This document shows positions 1 through 8,138 of a stretch of DNA of 64,000 nucleotides, one piece after another. The stretch lies in the NCBI GenBank assembly GCA_965277495.1, contig OZ255824.1, positions 1,860,001-1,924,000 of the forward strand. Direction: 5' to 3'. Each line of letters begins with the position of its first letter. Positions within the stretch are counted from its first letter, which is position 1. The position numbers were made by a program, and so were the translations under genes. The notes beneath the pieces were generated by a model. It made no database searches and was not told the origin of the DNA. It worked only from the letters and a program-made list of their open reading frames with translations. The DNA is from CAHJXG01 sp965277495. GTDB lineage: Bacteria > Pseudomonadota > Alphaproteobacteria > Acetobacterales > Acetobacteraceae.

Positions 1-209
1 CGGGGGCGGCATGTGCGGCTGGGGGCAATCCGCCGCAGGCTGCACAGGGCGCGATATGCGCACAGGATGCGAAGATGTGCCCCGACGGCAGCTATGTGGC
101 ACGCACCGGGCCGCATTGCGAGATGGCGGCATGCCCCTCGATAAAGGCTGATGAGAATAGGCCTGGGCCGGCGCCCGGCAAGGCCCTGCAACATCGCCTC
201 GCGGACTGA
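1..209 (+). CDS. Partial Cys-rich small exported protein or lipoprotein (5' end outside window)
   Basis: An open frame enters from the left edge (first full codon at position 3) and stops at TGA 207-209. It contains a lipobox-like GAAC near the left edge. Around positions 78-140 follows a Cys pattern of the form CPDGSYV..GPHCEMAACP. That CPDG...GPxCE...CP pattern occurs in small secreted bacterial proteins of unknown function, so I read this as the C-terminal part of such a protein. A tail of about 22 residues after the last Cys is low in complexity. The start, signal peptide and full length cannot be seen. The function is unknown. Confidence 0.5.
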   Translation, partial: GAACAAGGNPPQAAQGAICAQDAKMCPDGSYVARTGPHCEMAACPSIKADENRPGPAPGKALQHRLAD

Positions 210-236
210 ACCGAAGCGGCTGCCGGCCAAGCACCT

Positions 237-1151
237 TTAAGCCGGCCCAAGCTGCCGGTTAAGGTATCGTTCAACCATCGGTCCCCAAACAGCGGAACCG
301 CCGAGTCCAAAAAACAAGCGATGCCCGTCGCCATCATAGGGGCCGGGCTGCTCTAGTTCGGCCTTGCCGCCAGCAGCGTCGAAGGCGTCATGCAGCGCAA
401 CTGCGATAGCCGGCGCGAAATAGCTGTCGTTGGCGGCGTAGACCCAAAGCATCGGCGTTCCGGCGGTCGCCCCGTACCGCCCCGCGGCATCGGCCAGCCG
501 CTCCGGACGGCAGTTCCGGTTCGGCACGCCGTCCTGATGCCCGCCACGGCCGCCGGCCATGACCACGAAAGCGGCCACTTTGGGATGCGGCTGGCTGTCG
601 TAGGCAATGGCGCCCCAGCCGCCCGCCGACTGGCCGACCACCACCGCCCCATCGTGGCGCACGAACGGCAAAGCGGCCGCGTAGTCGACGATGGCGTTGA
701 TGTCCCGCGCTGTTTCAAGCCCGGCCTGGGTGTAGTTGGCGTCGGCGCACCCGCCATAGTTCTCCGCCCAGGCGCCCCCAGTCGCGCCGTAGCCGCGACG
801 GAGCGCGAAGGCCACCACGTAGCCGCGGCTGAGGAACCACTGCGCCGCTTCCTGATCGCAATTTCCGAGCTGCATCTTGGGCCGGGCGGCGGCATCGGGC
901 GGCGAGCCGTGGTTTATGACCACCAGGCGTCCCGGAGCGTCACCCGCGGGACGGCATATCCGTGCTTGAAGCTGCGTCGTTTGACCCTGGGCATCGGTCA
1001 CCGGCACGGCGTGGAGCTGGACCCGGGCTGCGTCGCGGCCCGGCCCGGCCGCGCCCTGCGCCGTGCACGCGCCCTGGCAAAGCAGCGCCGCAAGGACGAC
1101 GGCCGCGATGGATTTGAGGGCATAGCCGGGCCAGGTCACGGGTCGCTTCAT
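237..1151 (-). CDS. Secreted alpha/beta hydrolase (dienelactone hydrolase/esterase-like)
   Basis: A 304-residue protein. The ATG at 1151 is chosen because it follows an AGGAAG ribosome site and begins a clear signal peptide (KR, then a hydrophobic stretch to about residue 30), so the enzyme is probably periplasmic. The fold signature is plain: an oxyanion-type NHGSP at 80-84, a nucleophile elbow GQSAG at 173-177 (Ser175), a likely acid Asp242 in the YAANDSYF segment, and a likely catalytic His277 in GDGHR. Length and layout fit small alpha/beta hydrolases that act on esters or lactones. The natural substrate cannot be told. It is divergent from the binding-protein gene at 1285, leaving a 133-base shared promoter region. 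Confidence 0.8.
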   Translation of the reverse strand: MKRPVTWPGYALKSIAAVVLAALLCQGACTAQGAAGPGRDAARVQLHAVPVTDAQGQTTQLQARICRPAGDAPGRLVVINHGSPPDAAARPKMQLGNCDQEAAQWFLSRGYVVAFALRRGYGATGGAWAENYGGCADANYTQAGLETARDINAIVDYAAALPFVRHDGAVVVGQSAGGWGAIAYDSQPHPKVAAFVVMAGGRGGHQDGVPNRNCRPERLADAAGRYGATAGTPMLWVYAANDSYFAPAIAVALHDAFDAAGGKAELEQPGPYDGDGHRLFFGLGGSAVWGPMVERYLNRQLGPA

Positions 1152-1284
1152 GGTGCTTCCTGGATCAATGCATGCGGGATGGTGGATGACCATAGCCGCT
1201 TCTTGGCGCGACGAAAGGCTGGCCATGCCCGGCCATACCTGGAAGGATGCGCAGCAACGCCGGCTGCAAAAAAAGGAACCGTCC

Positions 1285-2511
1285 ATGGCCATCACTCGCC
1301 GCACTGCGCTGGGCGCCGCTGCCGTCATGCTCCCTGCCCTGCCCCGCCGCGCCTTTGCCCAGGCCGCGCCGATCCGCCTTGGGGTGCTGAACGACCAATC
1401 CGGCCCCTACCGCGACGACGGCGGCCCGCTCTCGGCCATCTGCGTCCGCCAGGCGGTGGAGGAGTTCGCCAAGCTGCATCCTGAACTTAAGGTCGAGGTG
1501 CTCTCGGCCGACCACCAGAACAAACCCGACGTCGGCGCAGGCATCGCCCGGCGCTGGTTCGACGAGGACGGCGTGGACGCGGTCGTCGACGTGCCCACCA
1601 GCTCCGTGGCGCTGGCGGTGAACACGGTTTGCCGCGAGAAGAACAAGGTCCACCTGAACTCCGGCGCGGCCACGACCGACCTGACCGGCGCGCAGTGCAG
1701 CCCGAACACGGTGCACTGGACCTACGACACCTACATGCTCGCCAAGTCGACCGGCGGCGCCATGGTCAAGTCCGGTGGCGAATCGTGGTATTTCATCACC
1801 GCCGACTACGTGTTCGGCCAACAGCTCCAGCGCGACACTTCGCGTTTCGTGCAGGAGGCCGGGGGCAAGGTGCTCGGCGCGCGGTCGTATCCATTCCCCG
1901 ACACGACGGATTTCAGCTCATTGCTGCTGCAGGCGCAGGCTTCGGGCGCCAAGGTGCTGGGGTTGTGCAACTCGGGCAACGACACGGTGAACTGCATCAA
2001 GCAGGCGCACGAGTTCGGGCTGCCCGGCTCGATGAAGATCGCGGCGATGCTGATGTATGACGGCAACGTGCGCTCGGTCGGCCTGGCCGACGCGCAAGGG
2101 CTGGCGATGACCGGCAGCTTCTATTGGGACCTGAACGACCGCACGCGCGCGTTCTGGGAGCGGTTGCGGGCGAAGACCCCGTCCCGGACGCCGAACATGG
2201 TCCAGGCCGGCTGCTACGCGGCGGCGCTGCACTACCTCAAGACCGCAGCAGCGCTTGGGGCGGTGGCGACTAAGGCGGATGGGCGGGCGGCGGTCGCGCA
2301 CATGAAGTCGATGCCGACCGAGGACGACTGTTTTGGCGCCGGGCTGATCCGCGAGGACGGACGCAAGATCCACCCGTCCTACTTGCTGCAGGCGAAGACC
2401 CCGGCGGAGAGCAAGGGGCCGCTCGACATGCTGAAAACGATCGCGACGACGCCGGCCAGCGAGGCATTCCGTCCGATGAGCGAAGGTGGGTGCAGCCTGG
2501 TGAAAAGCTGA
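1285..2511 (+). CDS. ABC transporter substrate-binding protein (branched-chain amino acid/amide type)
   Basis: A 408-residue periplasmic binding protein of the LivJ/Peripla_BP_6 type. The start ATG at 1285 has AAAGGA upstream and opens a signal peptide with a paired-arginine start (ITRRTALG), possibly Tat-exported, ending near AFAQ. The mature protein begins with IRLGVLNDQSGPY, typical for this family, and shows the usual alternation of Rossmann-like halves (DAVVDVPTSSVALAV; YFITADYVFGQ). It would capture a small organic solute for a HAAT-class importer, but no permease or ATPase is encoded nearby. The next gene is a second binding protein. The ligand is unknown. Confidence 0.88.
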   Translation: MAITRRTALGAAAVMLPALPRRAFAQAAPIRLGVLNDQSGPYRDDGGPLSAICVRQAVEEFAKLHPELKVEVLSADHQNKPDVGAGIARRWFDEDGVDAVVDVPTSSVALAVNTVCREKNKVHLNSGAATTDLTGAQCSPNTVHWTYDTYMLAKSTGGAMVKSGGESWYFITADYVFGQQLQRDTSRFVQEAGGKVLGARSYPFPDTTDFSSLLLQAQASGAKVLGLCNSGNDTVNCIKQAHEFGLPGSMKIAAMLMYDGNVRSVGLADAQGLAMTGSFYWDLNDRTRAFWERLRAKTPSRTPNMVQAGCYAAALHYLKTAAALGAVATKADGRAAVAHMKSMPTEDDCFGAGLIREDGRKIHPSYLLQAKTPAESKGPLDMLKTIATTPASEAFRPMSEGGCSLVKS

Positions 2512-2609
2512 GGCGGACTGCGCTGGCCCAAGCTGCTGCACCGACTTGCGCCACTTTATCCAATGCCTATGCTCGCGGGCAAAAGAACGGGGTGTGGAGG
2601 GGAACGGGA

Positions 2610-3803
2610 ATGGCCGTAACAATCATGCGCCGGGCAATGATGCTGGCTGGTTGCATGCTCCTGGCCGGCCCCGCCATGGCACAGCGGCTCTCCGCCCCGG
2701 GCGTCAGCGACACCGAGATCAAGATCGGCCAGACCCTGCCCTACAGCGGACCGGCCTCTGCCTATGGCCAGCTCGGCCGCGTGGAAGCCGCTTATTTCGC
2801 CTGGCTCAACCAGCGCGGCGGCATCAATGGACGCAAGGTCGCCCTGCTCAGCCTCGACGACGGCTACAGCCCGCCCAAGGCGGTGGAGCAGGTGCGCAGG
2901 CTTGTCGAACAGGACGGGGTGGCGGCGATCTTCAACGTGCTCGGCACGCCCATCAACATGGCAATCCGCCGATATCTGAATGACAAGCATGTGCCGCAGC
3001 TTTTGGCCGCGGCTGGTTCGCCGAATTTCGCCGATCCCGAGCATTATCCCTGGACCATCGGCTGGCAGCCGACCTTAACAGCCGAGGCGAAGCTTTACGC
3101 GGCGCACCTGCTCGCGGCCACGCCGAAAGCCAGGATAGGCGTGCTGTATCAATATGACGATTTCGGCAAGGGATTGCTGGATGGCTTGAGAGCCGGCCTA
3201 GGCGACAAGGCGGACAAGATGATCGTTGCTGCCGCCAGCTTCGGGGCGACCGACCCGACGGTGGACTCGCAGATCGTCACCCTGCAAGGGTCCGGCGCCG
3301 ATACGGTGTTCCTGTTCGCCTATCCCAAGCAGGCGTCGCAGGCCATCCGCAGGATGTTCGACATTGGTTGGGCGCCGGCCAAATACCTTCACCTCGGCTC
3401 GGCCTCGATTGCCGCGACCTTCAAGCCGGCCGGCGTCGACAAATCCATCGGCGTGCTGACGGCCGGAATCCTCAAGGACGCCAGCGACCCGCAATGGGCC
3501 GGCGACACCGATCAAAAGGCTTGGCGCGCCTGGATGCATGAGAATATTCCGGATGCCGACCTCAGCGACGCGCTCAACGTTGCGGGCTATTCCTATGCAC
3601 AGACCTTGGAGCAGGTGCTACGCCAATGCGGCGACGATCTGACGCGTGAGAACATCATGCGCCAGGCTGCGAACCTGCACGACGTGCGCCTGCCGATGCT
3701 GCTGCCGGGAAGCTTGCTCAACACCAGTCCGACGGATTACTGGGTAGTCACGACGATGAAGCTGCAGCGGTTCAACGGCACGAGTTGGGACTTCGTGCCC
3801 TAG
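2610..3803 (+). CDS. ABC transporter substrate-binding protein (LivK-like)
   Basis: A 397-residue binding protein of the same superfamily as its upstream neighbour but clearly different in sequence. The ATG at 2610 is preceded by GGAGGGG and gives a standard signal peptide ending GPAMAQ near residue 25. The mature start (SDTEIKIGQTLPYSGPAS) and the segment GRVEAAYFAWLNQRGGINGRKV are hallmarks of LivK/amide-binding proteins. It lies 98 bases after the first binding-protein gene and about 80 bases before a decayed acyl-CoA ligase, an arrangement suggesting uptake of organic or aromatic acids. No cognate permease is in the window. Confidence 0.88.
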   Translation: MAVTIMRRAMMLAGCMLLAGPAMAQRLSAPGVSDTEIKIGQTLPYSGPASAYGQLGRVEAAYFAWLNQRGGINGRKVALLSLDDGYSPPKAVEQVRRLVEQDGVAAIFNVLGTPINMAIRRYLNDKHVPQLLAAAGSPNFADPEHYPWTIGWQPTLTAEAKLYAAHLLAATPKARIGVLYQYDDFGKGLLDGLRAGLGDKADKMIVAAASFGATDPTVDSQIVTLQGSGADTVFLFAYPKQASQAIRRMFDIGWAPAKYLHLGSASIAATFKPAGVDKSIGVLTAGILKDASDPQWAGDTDQKAWRAWMHENIPDADLSDALNVAGYSYAQTLEQVLRQCGDDLTRENIMRQAANLHDVRLPMLLPGSLLNTSPTDYWVVTTMKLQRFNGTSWDFVP

Positions 3804-3843
3804 CCGACGTTTTTTGGCGACGTCATCACGCATCTCGTCGGCT
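3802..3843. repeat. 8-bp inverted repeat after the second binding-protein gene
   Basis: AGCCGACG (3802-3809) and CGTCGGCT (3836-3843) are perfect inverted arms around 26 bases, starting at the stop codon of the binding-protein gene. No T-run follows the right arm, so a classic intrinsic terminator is not supported. It may be a weak 3' hairpin. Confidence 0.3.
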
Positions 3844-3880
3844 TGGCTAGAAAGTCGCTATGAAAACGGGGGAAGCGGCC

Positions 3881-4586
3881 ATGATAGAAGCCGAAATCGC
3901 GCGCTCCACCCGGAACACGATAGGCGACGCGTTGCGGCGCTACGCCGAGCGCTTCCGGATCAAGACGGCCCTGGCGTTCGCCGGCCGGAGTTGGACCTAC
4001 GCCGAACTCGACCTCGCGGCCGATCGAGTCGCGCGCCGCCTGCTCGCGCTTGGGCTGGAGCCTGGCGGCCGCGTCTGCGCGTTTGGCCGCAACTCAGACA
4101 GCTATCTGCTGTTGTGGCCGGGCTATTGGGACATGCCCGAGGAAACCGCGCGCGCCTTCGAGGGCGGCTGGTTCCACTCCGGGGATATCGCCACGATCGA
4201 CGCGGAGGGTTACCTGACCATCGTCGACCGGGCGAAGGACCTCATCAACACCGGCGGCACCTTCGTTGCGAGTCGCGAAGTGGAGGAGGTGCTGTTCACG
4301 CATCCCGCCGTTGCCGAAGCCGCTATGATTGCGACGCCCGACCCAAAATGGATCGAGGCGGTGACGGCCGTGGTGGCGCTCCGAAAGGGCGCCGGGGGGC
4401 GAGCCGCACGGGCAGGTCGAGCAAGAGCTGATCGCCTATGCCCGCGAGCGGCTTGCACCGTTCAAGGTTCCCAAGCAGGTCTTCATCGTGGAGAGCCTGC
4501 CAAAGAACACGGCGGGCAAGATCCTGAAACGCGAACTGCGGGACCGTTACGCTGGAACGAGCGCGGCGGCATCCGGGCCGGATTGA
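3881..4586 (+). pseudogene. Decayed acyl-CoA synthetase (AMP-binding) with internal deletion and frameshift
   Basis: The N-terminus (from the ATG at 3881, with GGGGAAG upstream) matches acyl-CoA ligases: a segment like TWTYAELDLAADRVARRLL. At about position 4115 the sequence jumps directly to the C-terminal part of the family (PEETARAFEGGWFHSGDIATIDAEGYL, then the VDRAKDLI hinge and REVEEVL). The central ATP/AMP-binding region, including the Ser/Thr/Gly-rich loop, is missing: about 250-300 residues compared with the usual 500-odd. Near 4395, in a run of Gs, the frame breaks. The true C-terminus (ERLAPFKVPK..., then the KTAGKILKR-like lysine motif) continues in the next frame to TGA 4584-4586. 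Two independent lesions make this a pseudogene. Confidence 0.85.
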
Positions 4587-4608
4587 CCCGCGGCAGATAG
4601 TTCCGAGG

Positions 4609-5352
4609 TCATAGCGTGCCGAGATCACGAGGCCTCGTTGCCCTGCTGCCCACTTCCATATCCGGCGGTGGCGGCGCAGGCGGCGTCGAGGGGCGCGCGG
4701 CCCGCAGGATCGCGACCTCGGCTTGGCCTGCGTCCTGCGCTGCCATGGATGTTGGCATGGATGTTGGCCGGGGAGCCCGTTGCGGGCCGTTGCCGGCCGG
4801 GGGCGCCGCCTCCGCCCGTCCCGCGAGTTCGTTCACCGACTGGACCGCGCGCTGGATGCGTCGCCGGTCGTCCGAGCGCAGCAGCGCCAGCAGGTCCGCC
4901 CGCAGGCGCCATAGGCGGTCGTTCTCGACGGCGCCGGCACGCCCCAGCAGCGGCAGCAACGCCCCGAGCGCCTTGACCACGCTCTCGTCCCCTTGCACCG
5001 CGTCGTCCGCGGGCGGAATTTCGAACGCCTCCCCGCGAGCGATGTCCCGCCGCGCCGCCACAATCAGCGCCCGACGGTTCGACGCCGAGTTGCGCACAAC
5101 CGGGCCGACGTCGCCGTCGATCCTGCCGGACGGCGGCATCGTCGCGAGGGCGTGCACGGCGTCCCGCGGCACAGCGATGGTCTCGATGCCGTCATTCAAC
5201 TCGGCGGCGGCCCTCACCACCTCGGATTCGGACCAAGCCCCCGCCCAGGGCAACGGCCAGCACACGCCGTCGCCGGCCACGGGGCGCCGGAAGCAAATAT
5301 AAAGGTCTGCGGCGCGGGTGACGCCGAGTTCGGCAACATAGTAGTCGGTCAT
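4609..5352 (-). CDS. Hypothetical protein with Pro/Ala-rich C-terminal tail
   Basis: A 247-residue protein with no family I recognise. The ATG at 5352 has AAGGAG upstream at good spacing. Residues 1-190 look globular and soluble (DYYVAELGVTRAADLYICFRRP; a helical WRLRADLLALLRSDDRRRIQRAV segment). The last 60 residues are rich in Pro, Ala and Thr and look disordered. No signal peptide or membrane segment is seen. It lies head-to-tail 74 bases after the DUF3597 gene on the same strand, so the two may be co-transcribed. Confidence 0.65.
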   Translation of the reverse strand: MTDYYVAELGVTRAADLYICFRRPVAGDGVCWPLPWAGAWSESEVVRAAAELNDGIETIAVPRDAVHALATMPPSGRIDGDVGPVVRNSASNRRALIVAARRDIARGEAFEIPPADDAVQGDESVVKALGALLPLLGRAGAVENDRLWRLRADLLALLRSDDRRRIQRAVQSVNELAGRAEAAPPAGNGPQRAPRPTSMPTSMAAQDAGQAEVAILRAARPSTPPAPPPPDMEVGSRATRPRDLGTL

Positions 5353-5426
5353 CCCTGCTCCTTTTCAGGAGCTGCAGGCCGCCGTGCTATGGCGGGACAG
5401 CGAACGCCGCCCCGCCATATCGGGCC

Positions 5427-5810
5427 TCAGCCCCGCATGCTGTCCGGCACCTTGCCGCCGTTTTCGGCCAGCTTCTGCATCACAGCCTTGTGCAGGGCAA
5501 TATTTTGCTCGGCGCTGCCGTCCGCCCCCGCATGCACGCTGAGCTCCTGGCCGAGCTGCTTGCGCGCATCCAAGCTGGAGTCGAGGTCGAGCATCTTCAA
5601 CAGGTCGACGATCGAGGTCTGGTAGTTGCCGCCGCCGCCCTTTTGCGACGCCATCTGACTCAGCACCGCGCCGACATCGACGGTTTGCCCGGATGGCACG
5701 CCGCCGGCCGCGGCGCCTGCGCCCGCATCCGGGCTTGCGGCCGGGTCCCCTGCCGGCGCCGCGCTAGCAGGATGGAAGATCTTGTTCATGATCGAGCCGA
5801 AAATACTCAT
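5427..5810 (-). CDS. DUF3597 domain protein
   Basis: A 127-residue protein beginning MSIFGSIMNKIF, the signature start of the DUF3597 family. This is followed by a Pro/Ala/Gly-rich linker (residues 15-40) and the conserved C-terminal helical domain (VDVGAVLSQMA..., IVDLLKMLDLDSSLDARKQL..., then a helix of Asn, Leu and Lys residues). A strong GGAGG lies just ahead of the ATG. Members are small bacterial proteins, some with LysM-like neighbours, and the function is not established. It is divergent from the permease gene at 6065 across a 254-base intergenic region. Confidence 0.85.
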   Translation of the reverse strand: MSIFGSIMNKIFHPASAAPAGDPAASPDAGAGAAAGGVPSGQTVDVGAVLSQMASQKGGGGNYQTSIVDLLKMLDLDSSLDARKQLGQELSVHAGADGSAEQNIALHKAVMQKLAENGGKVPDSMRG

Positions 5811-6064
5811 AACTTTCCTCCGTTATAGTTACGTAAACCAAAGCGCATGATGCGCAGTTCAGTTCCGCCGGCAGCATGATGCTTATTTGCCAGGCCAACA
5901 TGAAGCCAGCCAGTCAACAAAGCATAATTACCACGGCGGCGTAATCCTGCACATAACGACAAACCTTTCCTATTGCGTCTTGGTACGAGGTTTGCACTAC
6001 TCGCTGCTTGGATCAGTGCGGCCCGGCAAGGCGGCGGGCCGCTGTCACTCCAGGGGGAACGCAA

Positions 6065-7528
6065 ATGTCGGACCAGGGCCTGATGACACGCAAGACCGTG
6101 GACGACATCGTCAAGCACGGCGAGGCCGACAGCCATAAGCTGACCAAGTCGCTCGGCCCGTTCAGCATCACCGCCATGGGCATCGGCGCGATCATCGGCG
6201 CCGGCATCTTCGTCCTGACCGGCACGGCAGCGGCGCAGTACGCAGGGCCGGCCATCATGCTTTCGTTCGTGCTGGGCGGCGTCGCCTGCGGCTTCGTCGG
6301 GCTGTGCTATGCCGAGCTTGCGGCCATGCTGCCGGTCAGCGGCAGTTGCTACACCTACACCTACGCCACCCTGGGCGAGGTGTTCGCCTGGATGATCGGC
6401 TGGGACCTCGTGCTGGAATACGCGATGGGGGCGGCCACCGTGGCGGTCGGATGGTCCGGCTATGCCGTCAGCATCCTGCACAATATTGGCATCCACGTGC
6501 CGCCGCAGTTCGCAGCGGCGCCGGGCACGGCGGTGACGCTGGCCGACGGCAGCGCCGGCACCGCCATCCTGAACCTGCCGGCGCCGCTGATCGTCGCGGC
6601 GCTGACGGCGATGCTGGTGTTCGGCACCAAGGAGTCGGCGCGGCTGAATAACGTCATGGTCGCGATCAAGCTCGTCGTCGTGGTGGCCTTCATCGCCGTC
6701 GGCGCGTTCTTCGTGAACTCCGCGAACTGGCACCCGTTCATCCCGGCGGGCACCGGCGAGTTCGGCCATTTCGGCTGGAGCGGCATCCTGCGCGGCTCCG
6801 CCGTCGTGTTCTTCGCCTTCATCGGCTTCGACGCCGTCAGTTGCGCGGCGCAGGAGGCCCGCGACCCGCAGCGCGACATGCCGATCGGCATCCTGGGTTC
6901 GCTGGTTGTCTGCACCCTGCTCTATGTGGCAGTGGCCGCGGTGCTGACCGGCCTGGTGCCCTATGCCCAGCTCAACGTCGCCGACCCGATCGCCAAAGGG
7001 GTGGACGTGATTGGCATGACTTGGTTCGCCATCCTGGTCAAGATCGGCGCGCTGACCGGCCTCACCACCGTCATCCTGGTGCTGCTGTATGGCCAGAGCC
7101 GCATCTTCTTCACCATGTCGGAGGACGGGCTGCTGCCCGGCCTGTTCGCCCAGGTGCATCCGACGCTGAACACCCCATACCGCAGCCAGATCATGATCGG
7201 CGTCATCGTGGCCATCGTCTCGGCGCTGGTGCCCATCGGCATCCTGGGCGAGATGGTCAGCATCGGCACGTTGCTCGCCTTCATCCTGGTGTGCGGCTCG
7301 GTGATCTATTTGCGCCGCAGCGACGCGCGGGTGAAGCGTCCGTTCAAGGTGCCTGCGGTGCCGGTGGTGCCGATCCTCGGCATCCTGTTCTGCCTGCTGC
7401 TGATGTCCGGCCTGCCGGTGTTCACCTGGCTGCGGCTGCTGATCTGGATGGCGATCGGCTTTGGCATCTACTTCGCCTACGGCCGTCACCACTCGGTTTT
7501 GCGCCATTCCACGGGAGCGATGACGTAA
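6065..7528 (+). CDS. APC-family amino acid permease (cationic amino acid transporter type)
   Basis: A 487-residue inner-membrane transporter with about 12 hydrophobic helices. The ATG at 6065 is chosen because AGGGGGA lies upstream. The first helix carries GIGAIIGAGIFVLTG (about residues 37-51), the substrate/Na+ site signature of the amino acid-polyamine-organocation superfamily. The segment FFAFIGFDAVSCAAQEARDPQRDMP matches the sixth helix and the loop after it in bacterial CAT/YfnA-like permeases. It probably imports basic or neutral amino acids; specificity cannot be assigned. No binding partner is nearby. Confidence 0.92.
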   Translation: MSDQGLMTRKTVDDIVKHGEADSHKLTKSLGPFSITAMGIGAIIGAGIFVLTGTAAAQYAGPAIMLSFVLGGVACGFVGLCYAELAAMLPVSGSCYTYTYATLGEVFAWMIGWDLVLEYAMGAATVAVGWSGYAVSILHNIGIHVPPQFAAAPGTAVTLADGSAGTAILNLPAPLIVAALTAMLVFGTKESARLNNVMVAIKLVVVVAFIAVGAFFVNSANWHPFIPAGTGEFGHFGWSGILRGSAVVFFAFIGFDAVSCAAQEARDPQRDMPIGILGSLVVCTLLYVAVAAVLTGLVPYAQLNVADPIAKGVDVIGMTWFAILVKIGALTGLTTVILVLLYGQSRIFFTMSEDGLLPGLFAQVHPTLNTPYRSQIMIGVIVAIVSALVPIGILGEMVSIGTLLAFILVCGSVIYLRRSDARVKRPFKVPAVPVVPILGILFCLLLMSGLPVFTWLRLLIWMAIGFGIYFAYGRHHSVLRHSTGAMT

Positions 7529-7611
7529 GCAAGAGTCTCTTACATGGCAGGGATTGAAGCCGGGCCATTGCGGTACAACATCGGCGCGGTCCTCATCATG
7601 GGAGATCGGAC

Positions 7612-7986
7612 ATGGCCTGGGCTGGTACCGTTCCGCATTTCAAAGCTACCGATGCGCATGCCCGGCTGAAGCGGCTGCGCCGCCTGGCCTGGCTGATCGA
7701 CGGCGCATTCTCGCTGCCGGGCACCCGCTTCCGCTTCGGCCTGAACAGCGTCGTCGGGCTGGTGCCGGTCGGCGGTGACGCGATCTTGGGCGCGATCTCG
7801 CTGTATATCGTCTACGAGGCCGCGCAACTGGGGGTGCCGCCGCCGCAACTGGCCCGCATGGTCGGCAACGTGGCGCTGGAGGTGTTCGGCGGCAGCGTTC
7901 CGGTGCTGGGCGACCTGTTCGACATGGCGTTGAAGGCCAACCTGCGAAATTTGGCGATCATCGAGCAGCACGTGGGCGTATTCTGA
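7612..7986 (+). CDS. DUF4112 domain protein
   Basis: A 124-residue protein. After a short N-terminus comes the DUF4112 core: RLRRLAWLIDGAFSLPGTRFRFGLNSVVGLVPVGGD, followed by a hydrophobic helix (ILGAISLYIVYEAAQLG) and VPVLGDLFDMALKANLRNL. Two hydrophobic segments suggest a membrane-associated protein. The function of this family is unknown. The ATG at 7612 has a GGGAGA site 8 bases upstream. It follows the permease by 83 bases and may be read through from it. Confidence 0.85.
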   Translation: MAWAGTVPHFKATDAHARLKRLRRLAWLIDGAFSLPGTRFRFGLNSVVGLVPVGGDAILGAISLYIVYEAAQLGVPPPQLARMVGNVALEVFGGSVPVLGDLFDMALKANLRNLAIIEQHVGVF

Positions 7987-8096
7987 AATGCGCTCCGAGT
8001 TCCCATAAATCCTAACTTGACCCTGCAATTAAAACCGTTCAGATTTTGAGAGCGGATAAAGTATCTTAGCAGTAAACTCTCCTAAACTGGAAAGCA

Positions 8097-8138
8097 CATG
8101 ACAAGAGCCCATAAGGCCAGTAACCGGCTCTTGTCATG
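8097..8138. repeat. 13-bp perfect inverted repeat covering the start codon of the next gene
   Basis: CATGACAAGAGCC (8097-8109) and GGCTCTTGTCATG (8126-8138) are exact reverse complements separated by 16 bases. The right arm ends in the ATG (8136-8138) of the beta-helix gene, so the folded mRNA would bury the start codon and the region where a ribosome site should be. It could be a translation-blocking hairpin or a dimeric operator. Confidence 0.85.

Noticed and set aside
5807..7507. 566-residue minus-strand open frame rich in His, Asp, Gln and Arg
   Set aside because: It lies antisense to the APC permease, which has clear family motifs and a ribosome site. The composition is typical of reverse reading of high-GC genes.
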